Assembly: GCA_937996595.1 (NCBI GenBank)
Contig: CALKVC010000214.1
Location: 1 to 13,994, forward strand
Length of the DNA stretch: 13,994 nucleotides
Direction: 5' to 3'
DNA from: an uncultured Chitinophagaceae bacterium
GTDB lineage: Bacteria; Bacteroidota; Bacteroidia; Chitinophagales; Chitinophagaceae
Shown: positions 6,275 through 13,396 of the stretch, one piece after another
How positions within the stretch are numbered: position 1 is the first letter of the stretch
Layout: each line of letters starts with the position of its first letter
Program-made: the position numbers and the translations under genes
Notes under the pieces: model-generated
The model's input: the letters and a program-made list of their open reading frames with translations, nothing else
The model's database searches: none
Told to the model about the DNA's origin: nothing

Positions 6275-7351
6275 ATGGCAGTACATTTTCACCCTTTAAC
6301 CGTAAAGCACATCAGAAAAGAAACGGCTGATTGCGTTTCTATCAGTTTCAACATACCGGAAACGCTGGCACCGGTATTTGCATTCAGGGAAGGCCAGAAT
6401 ATTACCATAAAAACAGATATCGGCGGAGCAGAAATCAGGCGTTCATATTCCGTATGCACGGCACCGTATGAAAATGAACTGAGGGTGGCCGTAAAAAAAC
6501 TGAATGGAGGCTTGTTCTCCACTTTTGCCAATGATGTACTAAAAACCGGCGACACCCTGGAGGTATTGCCTCCAACCGGTAAATTCAATGCAAAATTGCA
6601 TCCTGAAAAGAAAGCCGCTTTTCTTGCCATTGCTGCAGGAAGCGGTATCACCCCGGTGCTTTCCATCATCAAACACAGCCTGAATACCCAGCCCCAAAGC
6701 AGCTTCACGCTTATCTATGGTAACAGGGACCGCCATTCCATCATCTTTTTTGAAGAACTGGAAGGGTTAAAGAACAAATACATGGAGCGGTTCAATTTCA
6801 TCAATATACTGAGCAGGGAAAAAACCGACACGGATATATTTTTTGGAAGGATCACAAATCAAAAACTTGATTTGCTGTCAAAACTTGTTCCGTACAGCAG
6901 TTTTGATGAAATCTATTTATGCGGCCCGGAAGAAATGGTTTTTTCCAGCAGCAACTATTTTAAGCAACTTGGCATTAAAGAAGAAAATATCCATTTTGAA
7001 CTGTTTACTTCACCCGGACAGAATAAAGCCGTTTCATCCACAAATCTTACTGAAGAAAATACCGGCCCTGCCAGCGAAGTAACCATCAAGCTGGATGGCA
7101 GGAGTATCGATTTCAGGCTGGGATATAACAGCAGCAGCCTGCTGGATGCAGCTTTGCAACAGGGCGCCGACCTTCCTTATGCCTGCAAAGGCGGTGTATG
7201 CGCTACCTGCAGGGCCAAACTGGTGGAAGGGAAAGTAAATATGGATATCAACTATGCATTGGAGAAAGAAGAAATTGAACAGGGCTTCATCCTCACCTGC
7301 CAGAGCCATCCCAGGTCGGAAAAACTGGTTGTTGACTTTGATATCAAATAA
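6275..7351 (+). CDS. paaE: Ring-1,2-phenylacetyl-CoA epoxidase reductase subunit PaaE
   Basis: PaaE passes electrons from NAD(P)H through FAD and a 2Fe-2S cluster to the PaaA diiron centre, which epoxidises the ring of phenylacetyl-CoA. The 358-aa protein has the usual order: a flavin-binding beta barrel with RRSYSV (55-60), a nucleotide-binding domain with AAGSGITPVLS (120-130) and CGPEEM (216-221), then a plant-type ferredoxin domain with C304, C309, C312 and C342 (CKGGVCATC, then LTCQSHP). All cofactor residues are present. Its start is 2 bp after the TetR stop, implying co-transcription. It ends 21 bp before the convergent kinase gene with no visible terminator. Its partner paaA begins about 6 kb away at 13397. 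A related phenol or benzoate reductase is possible, but paaA on the same strand under the same operator favours PaaE. Confidence 0.93.
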   Translation: MAVHFHPLTVKHIRKETADCVSISFNIPETLAPVFAFREGQNITIKTDIGGAEIRRSYSVCTAPYENELRVAVKKLNGGLFSTFANDVLKTGDTLEVLPPTGKFNAKLHPEKKAAFLAIAAGSGITPVLSIIKHSLNTQPQSSFTLIYGNRDRHSIIFFEELEGLKNKYMERFNFINILSREKTDTDIFFGRITNQKLDLLSKLVPYSSFDEIYLCGPEEMVFSSSNYFKQLGIKEENIHFELFTSPGQNKAVSSTNLTEENTGPASEVTIKLDGRSIDFRLGYNSSSLLDAALQQGADLPYACKGGVCATCRAKLVEGKVNMDINYALEKEEIEQGFILTCQSHPRSEKLVVDFDIK

Positions 7352-7372
7352 GCGGCACGTAAAAGACCTGTC

Positions 7373-9076
7373 CTAAAAACTGATCCTTGTTCCGGGTATG
7401 AGGAATGCGGTATAGCTCCTGTCTGATTCCACATCCGCCCGTTTTCCATGCGCTTTCGCCGATTTCAATGGTATCTGCCTGCCATTGGATGCTTCCACGT
7501 TATTGATCTCAATGTCGGTAATCACCCGGCCGATGGTAAGGCTTCCGGTAGCTACGGCTCCCTGGTTGATGATGGTTACGCCATTGTAAACGACAGGTCT
7601 GCTAACAGTAAAGGTTACACGCTGAGCCTGTTTCTGCTTCTGGTTCATATCCGGGGATGTGCGCAATATCAAACTCACTTCAACCCGCGGGCTGTTTATG
7701 GTAACATCCTTTTTTTCTTCCTGTTTGGGTGCCGGCTTTACGACGGGTTCGGGATCTGCCGGTTTTACCGTTTCTGCAACTTTTTTACGGGATGGCTTTT
7801 CCTCTTTTTCTTTTGGCTGCCTGTTTTCTTCTTTGCCCGGTTCAGGGATTACTAACGGTACGGGAGTAACGATTTCTTCTACCGGTGTTTCATTCACCAC
7901 CTGCGGGCCGGTTGTTTCCGGTGTAGCACCGCCACCCGGGACATTATCAACAGGTTTGGTTACATCCTGGCCGGCAACAATATCTTTTTTACTATCCTGT
8001 CCGCTCCTGGTAAGGAAAATAACGGCAACAACCAGGAACAACAGCAAAATGGCAAGTAGCGCTTTGTTTTTTTTGCTCGACAAAAAATCGTCTATCTTTT
8101 CCTTCCAGTTATTCAATCCGGAAACGGCCGTATGCTCCACCCGGGTTTCCATCGAATCACCGGCATACATATCCTGGTTTGGCCTGGTTTCGGCACCGGA
8201 TACGGATGTACCGTAAGATACCATCGTTGCCGGTTGCAACGCATTCATATTTATTTCGCGGTAAGCCGGAAATGCATCGATCAGCGCCTGCTGAAATGAC
8301 CTTGCATCCGGGTAACGGCCCGCCGGGTTCTTATCCATCGCTTTCAGGATGATATCACTCAGCTTTTTAGGAACGGCATCATTCATCTTTTCCGGCGCCA
8401 CCGGCTTCTTCTTTAATATGGCCTGCATAAGGTTGAAGTCGGTATCGCTTTCAAAAGGCAGTTTCCCGGAAACGAGTTCATACAAGGTAGCCCCCATGGA
8501 ATAAATGTCGGACGCAATGGATGCATCTTTTCCCTCAATCAGTTCGGGCGCCATGAATTCAATGGTTCCCACAATCTTGTTTACCTGCGTCATCTTCTGT
8601 TCACCCGCCACTTTTGCAATGCCAAAATCCATCAGCTTCAGCGTGCCGTCGGGTGTAATCATCAGGTTCGACGGTTTTATATCGCGGTGAAATATATGTT
8701 TCCGGTGTGCATGCTGAAGGCCTTCCAGCGCCTGGATGAAAACAGGCACCACAAACCGGGCAGGAAGGGTTCGGTATTTTTTAAGCAGCTCATCCAGGCT
8801 GGTGCCTTCCACATATTCCATTACCATAAAATGGTTGCCTCCCTGTTCAATGAAGTTATAAATAACAGCAATGTTAGGGTGCAGCAACTGGGCCAGTACC
8901 CGGGCTTCCTTTCTGAACCTTTCTAAAAACTGCGGCTGAACGGTTAGCTGCGGATGCAGCATTTTTAGAGCCACTTCCCTGCCCAGCATTGTATCCGTAG
9001 CACGGTAAACATTACCCATTCCGCCCTGGCCAAGATGGGCGTTTATCTCATAGCTATGTATTTTTTCTCCTATCAT
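7373..9076 (-). CDS. Membrane Ser/Thr protein kinase (kinase 1) with extracytoplasmic beta domain
   Basis: A 567-aa Hanks-type kinase. Visible kinase features: glycine loop LGQGGMGNVY (15-24), K38 in VALKML, E57 of helix C, HRD (130-132) with N137, DFG (150-152), activation-loop threonines T163 and T171, and APE (176-178). The kinase domain ends near 270. A juxtamembrane segment (271-335) is rich in threonines (PATMV, METRVEHT). One membrane helix spans about 339-356, predicting a cytoplasmic kinase and an outer tail. The tail has a proline/lysine/glutamate-rich linker (about 365-455) and a terminal beta-rich domain of about 105 residues (VEVSLILRTSP, then VTFTVSRPVVYNGVTIINQG). That domain resembles one seen in envelope proteins, but I cannot name it firmly. 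No PASTA repeats are present. It is the last gene of the four-gene cluster, 12 bp after the phosphatase. All catalytic residues are intact. Confidence 0.95.
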   Translation of the reverse strand: MIGEKIHSYEINAHLGQGGMGNVYRATDTMLGREVALKMLHPQLTVQPQFLERFRKEARVLAQLLHPNIAVIYNFIEQGGNHFMVMEYVEGTSLDELLKKYRTLPARFVVPVFIQALEGLQHAHRKHIFHRDIKPSNLMITPDGTLKLMDFGIAKVAGEQKMTQVNKIVGTIEFMAPELIEGKDASIASDIYSMGATLYELVSGKLPFESDTDFNLMQAILKKKPVAPEKMNDAVPKKLSDIILKAMDKNPAGRYPDARSFQQALIDAFPAYREINMNALQPATMVSYGTSVSGAETRPNQDMYAGDSMETRVEHTAVSGLNNWKEKIDDFLSSKKNKALLAILLLFLVVAVIFLTRSGQDSKKDIVAGQDVTKPVDNVPGGGATPETTGPQVVNETPVEEIVTPVPLVIPEPGKEENRQPKEKEEKPSRKKVAETVKPADPEPVVKPAPKQEEKKDVTINSPRVEVSLILRTSPDMNQKQKQAQRVTFTVSRPVVYNGVTIINQGAVATGSLTIGRVITDIEINNVEASNGRQIPLKSAKAHGKRADVESDRSYTAFLIPGTRISF

Positions 9077-9088
9077 GCTCAGGTTTAT

Positions 9089-10000
9089 TTATGTTTCGGG
9101 AATCTCCGCATCCCTGGTAATCACCGGTATGCCGGCTTCCCTCGTCTCTTTTATGCCCGAAGAAGCCCCGTTTCTTGTTGCAAATTCGGCCATAACAACG
9201 GTAATATTATCTTTTCCGCCCCTTCTTTTCGCTTCCTGTATAAAATGGTCTGCCGCATCCTGCAATGATCCTTTTCCCATTACCGCTCCAATTTCGGCAT
9301 CAGTAAGGTAATCATACAGGCCATCGGAACAGATCATCAGCCGGTCATCAGATTCAAACGGTTGCGGGTAAACGCCGGTATCCACACGCATGGTCGGTTT
9401 TGTTCCCATGGCATTGGTAAGTATGTTCCGCTGCGGATGGGTATCTGCTTCCTCGCTGCTGATATTGCCGTTGTTCACGAGTTCCTGTACATAGGTATGG
9501 TCTTCCGTTATCCGGTGTATTTTCCCGTCCTTATACAGGTATGCCCGGCTGTCGCCTGCATGGGCAAAATAAATATTTCCGGCTACCAGCACAAGGGCAG
9601 TGCAGGTGGTTCCCATTCCGCGGTAATTTTCATTGGAAGAAGACTGCTCAAAAATCTTTTTATTGGCTGCCTGGAAAGCAGCCGCCAGCAATTTCTCCCT
9701 GTTCTTTTCCGATGTGTTGCTGAAATAGGTTTCATTGATGGTATCTATGGCCAGCCTGCTGGCAACTTCACCGGCATTATGCCCGCCCATTCCATCGGCC
9801 ACCATCATCAGGTATCCTTTGGTGCGCAACACATTGGCATCCTGCTTCCTGATAAAGGATGCAGCATCTTCATTGTTGGTACGTACGTTACCCAGGTCGG
9901 TCTTTATGACAACATTTATATCAACCGGTACGGAATTGCCATCGCCTTCACCGGGATGATGCTCCGCATTGTCAGGCTTTCTTTTTTTCTTCCAGAACAT
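9089..10000 (-). CDS. PP2C-family Ser/Thr protein phosphatase (PstP/PrpC-like)
   Basis: A 303-aa soluble protein with no membrane helix. It carries the bacterial PP2C motif set in order: TDLGNVRTNNEDA (34-46, metal-binding E44/D45), VADGMGGHNAGEVAS (67-81, D69/G70), GMGTTCTALVL, AHAGDSRAYLY, DHTYVQELV, HPQRNILTNAMG, DRLMICSDGLYDYL and GGKDNITVVMAEF near the end. Such Mn/Mg-dependent phosphatases remove phosphate from Ser/Thr kinases and their substrates. It lies 3 bp after kinase 2 and 12 bp before kinase 1, so it is very likely co-transcribed and acts on them. Unlike mycobacterial PstP it lacks a membrane anchor. The first 28 residues are basic then acidic and lie outside the catalytic domain. 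Confidence 0.95.
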   Translation of the reverse strand: MFWKKKRKPDNAEHHPGEGDGNSVPVDINVVIKTDLGNVRTNNEDAASFIRKQDANVLRTKGYLMMVADGMGGHNAGEVASRLAIDTINETYFSNTSEKNREKLLAAAFQAANKKIFEQSSSNENYRGMGTTCTALVLVAGNIYFAHAGDSRAYLYKDGKIHRITEDHTYVQELVNNGNISSEEADTHPQRNILTNAMGTKPTMRVDTGVYPQPFESDDRLMICSDGLYDYLTDAEIGAVMGKGSLQDAADHFIQEAKRRGGKDNITVVMAEFATRNGASSGIKETREAGIPVITRDAEIPET

Positions 10001-10003
10001 CTC

Positions 10004-11191
10004 TTATTGATTTGATTTTTCAAGATTATATTCAAAAGAACTTCTACGCGGCGATATCTGCACTTCTATTTTTTTATCCTTGTATCCATCAGCCTGAATG
10101 ATAAATTCAAACCGGTCTCCTTCATTACCCGTTACTGTGTAAGGCAGTTTTTTTCTTTCCCCTTCGGATGTAATGATCTCTGCATGATCAATGCCGGGTG
10201 TATTTATCAGTACAGATTTGTTTGCCTGCCCCGTTACCTGCGTATCCGCTGCTTTATCTGCGGTACCGGGTTCAACCGGTTCTTTGCTGCTGTTGTTCAA
10301 AACAAGAAATACAATTAATATTAACAGCGCAACACTGCCTGCAATCAGTAATCCTTTGTTTGATAATACGAGCTTCCTGCGCACAAAATGCCCGGGCTTT
10401 CCCAGCAAATCTTCCAGCCCGGTTGCCGAAATACGGTTAGCCGGGTTCACTTTCAGGCTTCGTTCAATGAGCATTGACAGTTTGTGGGAAATGTCCGGAC
10501 TCAATATGGCCGGATCTGTATAATTCCCTTTGCAGATACTCGCCTGAAGGGCAACTGCATTGGAAGATTCAAACGGCATATAACCGGTAACCAGTTCATA
10601 GGCCATCACAGCCAGCGCCCAAACATCAGATTTTAATTCGGCCTGCTGGTTAAACTGTTCAGGCGCCAGGTAATCCATGGTGCCAACCACAAAACCGGCC
10701 TGGGTGAGTTTGGGTGAATTTTTGTTTTTCGCAATACCAAAATCCAGCATCTTAACAGTACCGTCTGGCTGCACTTTAAAATTCTGCGGCTTAATATCAC
10801 GGTGCATGATTTCCCTGCTATGCAGGTACGACAGGGCTGAAACAATCTGCCTGACAATATTTTCTGTTTCTGCACTTGATAATTTTCCCCTCCGCCTGCG
10901 GATAACGTCCAGGCATTCCCCTTCCACGTATTCCATCACGATACAAAGCTTGTCGCCTATGTTTGTATACTCATAAAGCCTTGCGATGTTTGGATGCGAA
11001 ACCGTTGACTGAATATGTGCTTCATTCCTGAACCTTTCGGCAAAAACGGCATCATTCAGAATCTTAACGGCCGCATAACGGTTAAGGGTAGGGTTAAATG
11101 CCTTAAACACATCCCCCATTCCGCCCGAACCTAGGCGTTCTGCCAGGCGGTACCCGGCAACTTCTTTCACCTGTTCATTCGAAGCGCTCAT
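10004..11191 (-). CDS. Membrane Ser/Thr protein kinase (kinase 2) with short PEGA-like tail
   Basis: A 395-aa Hanks-type kinase with glycine loop LGSGGMGDVF (20-29), K43 in AAVKIL, E57, HRD (130-132) with N137, DFG (150-152), activation-loop T163 and T171, and APE (176-178). The landmarks from helix C to APE have the same residue numbers as in kinase 1, so the two are clear paralogues. A single membrane helix at about 280-298 separates the cytoplasmic kinase from an outer tail of about 95 residues. Part of that tail (VLINTPGIDHAEIITSEGERKKLPYTVTG, then FIIQADGYKDKKIEVQI) looks like a PEGA domain, a beta-sandwich repeat found on envelope and signalling proteins. The tail differs from that of kinase 1. 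The gene follows the FHA-protease gene by 45 bp and precedes the phosphatase by 3 bp. The kinase call is firm; PEGA is likely. Confidence 0.95.
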   Translation of the reverse strand: MSASNEQVKEVAGYRLAERLGSGGMGDVFKAFNPTLNRYAAVKILNDAVFAERFRNEAHIQSTVSHPNIARLYEYTNIGDKLCIVMEYVEGECLDVIRRRRGKLSSAETENIVRQIVSALSYLHSREIMHRDIKPQNFKVQPDGTVKMLDFGIAKNKNSPKLTQAGFVVGTMDYLAPEQFNQQAELKSDVWALAVMAYELVTGYMPFESSNAVALQASICKGNYTDPAILSPDISHKLSMLIERSLKVNPANRISATGLEDLLGKPGHFVRRKLVLSNKGLLIAGSVALLILIVFLVLNNSSKEPVEPGTADKAADTQVTGQANKSVLINTPGIDHAEIITSEGERKKLPYTVTGNEGDRFEFIIQADGYKDKKIEVQISPRRSSFEYNLEKSNQ

Positions 11192-11236
11192 TTTAAACAG
11201 TTATGTACGCGAAAAATCAATTCATTCGCCAACCGG

Positions 11237-12907
11237 TTAATTGGTCACTTTCTTCCTGCCCATCAGTTCAAGCCCGTATTTGATAGGTATGGCAAAAGAA
11301 ATCTGGGTGCCACGTGGATCTGACTTTCCTGCATAATAGATACCGATAACATTTCCTTCATCGTCAAACATTGGTCCGCCGCTGTTACCAGACCCTGTTG
11401 CATTTATTGTTAACTGGTATGAATCTCCAAATGTGCTGTATGTAAGGTTCTTGTCAGATGAAGCCGGAATGATCCTCCCGATATTGCCGGTAGTTACTGT
11501 TGGCGTGGGAACAGAACTGAACTGGCTGTTTGGTTTAAACGGATCGTTTGACTTACGGACGATAAACATATCAGGCGCAACCCCCGGATATCCCATCACA
11601 GTAACGGTTTGCCCGGGCTTCACTTCGTCATAATTATCCTTCATCATCACTTTCGACAACGATTCCGGAAGCTCTACTTTTATCATGGCTACGTCGTGGT
11701 TATCAGACGGGGTCTGGGACTGAACGGGCCTGCGCAGCGACGTGTTTGCGAAAATAACATTCATGTAAGTATTGCTGCCTTTCACGGCTCCTTCACCCAC
11801 GTTTTGTCCGCCAACCATGGTTGTTTCCGATGGCACCCAGCCAAACACATTCTCCGGCATCACGCTTACACCTTCAGCAATCACCTGCTTGCCGCCCACA
11901 TTCTGAATAAGAACCCCCGGGAATGCATAATCGGCAAAACTGTATCGGGTATTCCAGTTGGTTGCCACATGCCTGTTGGTTAGGATGAATCCGTCTTCTG
12001 ATACTACAAACCCCGATCCCGTTGCTCCAGAAAATCCCACCGGTGTACCAATCTGAACATTCTTTTGCACATCCAGGTAGGGTTCAATCTGGCCCCTGCT
12101 ATTCTGTATATACATGGCTACGTAGCGGTCCTGGCCATCCTGGCCTTTTACAACGGTATATCTGTGCCATAATTCATTGTTGGTGGCACCATCAAATAAT
12201 TGCCAGCCGAATTCTATCTGCACCACTTTATCCATATTCTCTTTTGCAATCATTTCTGGTGTTTTTTTCCTGGAAGCCACGGTATCTACCGGTGGCGTTA
12301 CGATAACCGTCTTACCAAAAAGCCTGTCTTTAAACACATACCCGAGTGCTCCCAGTACAATAACCAATGCACCCAGTATAAGCGCCATCTTATTGGTAGA
12401 TTTTTTTCTTTCATTCACCAGCATCCGTTCTACGGTCTGCTTGCCCAGCCCGGTTTTTACGGGCTCTGCAACCGCAGAAACGCCGGTGTTAATATCGGTG
12501 ATTGTTGTTGGCTTGATAGAAGAAGGCACTTCCACCACACGGGTGGCAGCCATCATATCCTGCGGGCGCGGATGGATATCAAAGGTAAATACCGGCCCAT
12601 TCGCTCCCAGTTGAACCTGGTCGCCCAGCTCAAGCTGTACAGACCCGTTTACTTTATTCTTATTTACATAAATGCCATTTCGGCTATTGTTATCCGTTAT
12701 GGTAAATTTCAGCGGATCAGCGCTTGTCTTCTCAATCTTCCCGTGCTCCCTGCTTACGATGGAATCACGCTCGGGATCAAACTGTATATCACTGCCGGCT
12801 GCCCGGCCAATTGATAAAACTGATTTGCTGAAATCGAATTCTTCCACCTGGTTGCTCTTGCTGCCAGCCGTGTGCCTGATAACGTACTTTTCAATGTTGG
12901 TACTCAT
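11237..12907 (-). CDS. FHA domain - membrane helix - trypsin-like serine protease
   Basis: A 556-aa protein, first gene of the signalling cluster. Residues 25-110 form an FHA domain that should bind phosphothreonine: SIGRAAGSDI (G34-R35), SREHGKIE (S52, H55) and DNNSRNGIYVN (N77-G78) are the binding signatures. A linker containing ATRVVEVP (121-128) leads to one membrane helix (about 174-192), which predicts a cytoplasmic FHA domain and an extracytoplasmic C-terminus. The C-terminal part is a trypsin-fold protease: GSGFVVSEDGFILTNRHVA with H313, SDNHDVAMIKVE with D405, and GSGNSGGPMFDDEGNVIGI with S509. The triad is complete, so activity is expected. There is no PDZ domain, and the His-to-Asp and Asp-to-Ser spacings (92 and 104 residues) are longer than in HtrA/DegP. 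Co-transcription with two kinases and a phosphatase suggests that a kinase phosphosite recruits it; that is inference. Confidence 0.93.
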   Translation of the reverse strand: MSTNIEKYVIRHTAGSKSNQVEEFDFSKSVLSIGRAAGSDIQFDPERDSIVSREHGKIEKTSADPLKFTITDNNSRNGIYVNKNKVNGSVQLELGDQVQLGANGPVFTFDIHPRPQDMMAATRVVEVPSSIKPTTITDINTGVSAVAEPVKTGLGKQTVERMLVNERKKSTNKMALILGALVIVLGALGYVFKDRLFGKTVIVTPPVDTVASRKKTPEMIAKENMDKVVQIEFGWQLFDGATNNELWHRYTVVKGQDGQDRYVAMYIQNSRGQIEPYLDVQKNVQIGTPVGFSGATGSGFVVSEDGFILTNRHVATNWNTRYSFADYAFPGVLIQNVGGKQVIAEGVSVMPENVFGWVPSETTMVGGQNVGEGAVKGSNTYMNVIFANTSLRRPVQSQTPSDNHDVAMIKVELPESLSKVMMKDNYDEVKPGQTVTVMGYPGVAPDMFIVRKSNDPFKPNSQFSSVPTPTVTTGNIGRIIPASSDKNLTYSTFGDSYQLTINATGSGNSGGPMFDDEGNVIGIYYAGKSDPRGTQISFAIPIKYGLELMGRKKVTN

Positions 12908-13335
12908 AATGTGTTTGGTTTAGTTTGATGAAAAGGCATTTGATATATGGTAAACATCTATCAACATATTTCAGTGGAAGCAGGTAATATTTCGATTTCC
13001 GGAGGATAATGGCTTGACGGCAGTATAATCAAATGCGATGGAAATATACCGCTTTGTAACAGAGTAGTTTTTTAAACAGGTTAAGCCGGTTTGGTTTCTC
13101 CAGGCAGGGTTTTAATTTAAATAACCTGAATAGATTATTGATATACAATACAATAATATAAAAAAAATTGATAATTTTTATGTTTTCATGGATAATTTTT
13201 GGATTATTGAATATATCAATGATTGCAACATGGAAGGCCCCTCCAGGTGAATATTTGCTAACCCGGCAGCCTCCCCGGGATTATTTTTTCTAATATAACC
13301 ATAAAACGAAAAAGGGATTCCGATTAAAAAACACA
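12908..13335. other. Non-coding AT-rich region between the signalling cluster and paaA
   Basis: No gene was found here. It must hold the promoter of the minus-strand signalling cluster, but I could not find a clear TAnnTTTG match before 12907. It also contains a pair of GATAATTTTT repeats (13170-13179 and 13191-13200, 21 bp apart), AT-rich inverted repeats near 13134-13157, and a small GC hairpin followed by T residues at 13262-13289. Confidence 0.6.
13262..13289 (+). terminator. Short terminator-like hairpin with no gene upstream
   Basis: CCCGG (13262-13266) can pair with CCGGG (13275-13279) around an 8-nt loop, followed by ATTATTTTTT. The 5-bp stem is short. No plus-strand gene lies within 5.9 kb upstream, so it would end either an unannotated small RNA or stray transcription before the paaA promoter. 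Confidence 0.3.
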
Positions 13336-13369
13336 ATAAAATAAACTAACGGTTGTTAGTTTATTTTAT
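13336..13369. promoter_or_regulatory. Predicted TetR/PaaR-type operator at the paaA promoter
   Basis: Perfect inverted repeat with 15-bp arms (13336-13350 and 13355-13369) around the spacer GGTT. Its core AAACTAA-N6-TTAGTTT (13343-13362) is the same as that in front of the TetR-paaE unit (5647-5666). It ends 27 bp before the paaA start and overlaps the expected -33 region, which fits repression by occlusion. Confidence 0.8.
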
Positions 13370-13370
13370 G

Positions 13371-13378
13371 TAATTTTA
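13371..13378 (+). promoter_or_regulatory. Putative -7 promoter element for paaA
   Basis: TAATTTTA fits TAnnTTTG except at the last base and lies 18 nt before the ATG at 13397. A TTG at 13353-13355, inside the operator, could be the -33 element, though its 15-nt spacing is short. Confidence 0.4.
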
Positions 13379-13396
13379 CGCCAAACAATAATTACC

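Noticed and set aside
7448..8216. Plus-strand frames opposite the kinase 1 C-terminus
   Set aside because: They arise from the proline/lysine/glutamate-rich linker of kinase 1 read in reverse; no family signal.
9362..10015. 217-codon plus-strand frame opposite the PP2C gene
   Set aside because: The PP2C motifs on the minus strand are unambiguous; this frame is an antisense shadow without recognisable motifs.
12920..12926. TTAGTTT half-site near the start of the FHA-protease gene
   Set aside because: The matching AAACTAA arm is absent at the required spacing, so this is not evidence that the TetR protein controls the signalling cluster.
13014..13029. TTGACG and TATAAT resembling an E. coli sigma-70 promoter
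   Set aside because: Only 4 bp separate the boxes, against the needed 16-18, and Bacteroidota use a different consensus.
5258..13142. 14-nt exact repeat AATAGATTATTGAT at 5258-5271 and 13129-13142, in both non-coding regions
   Set aside because: A match of this length in AT-rich DNA is expected by chance at roughly this scale in 14 kb, and it has no internal symmetry.
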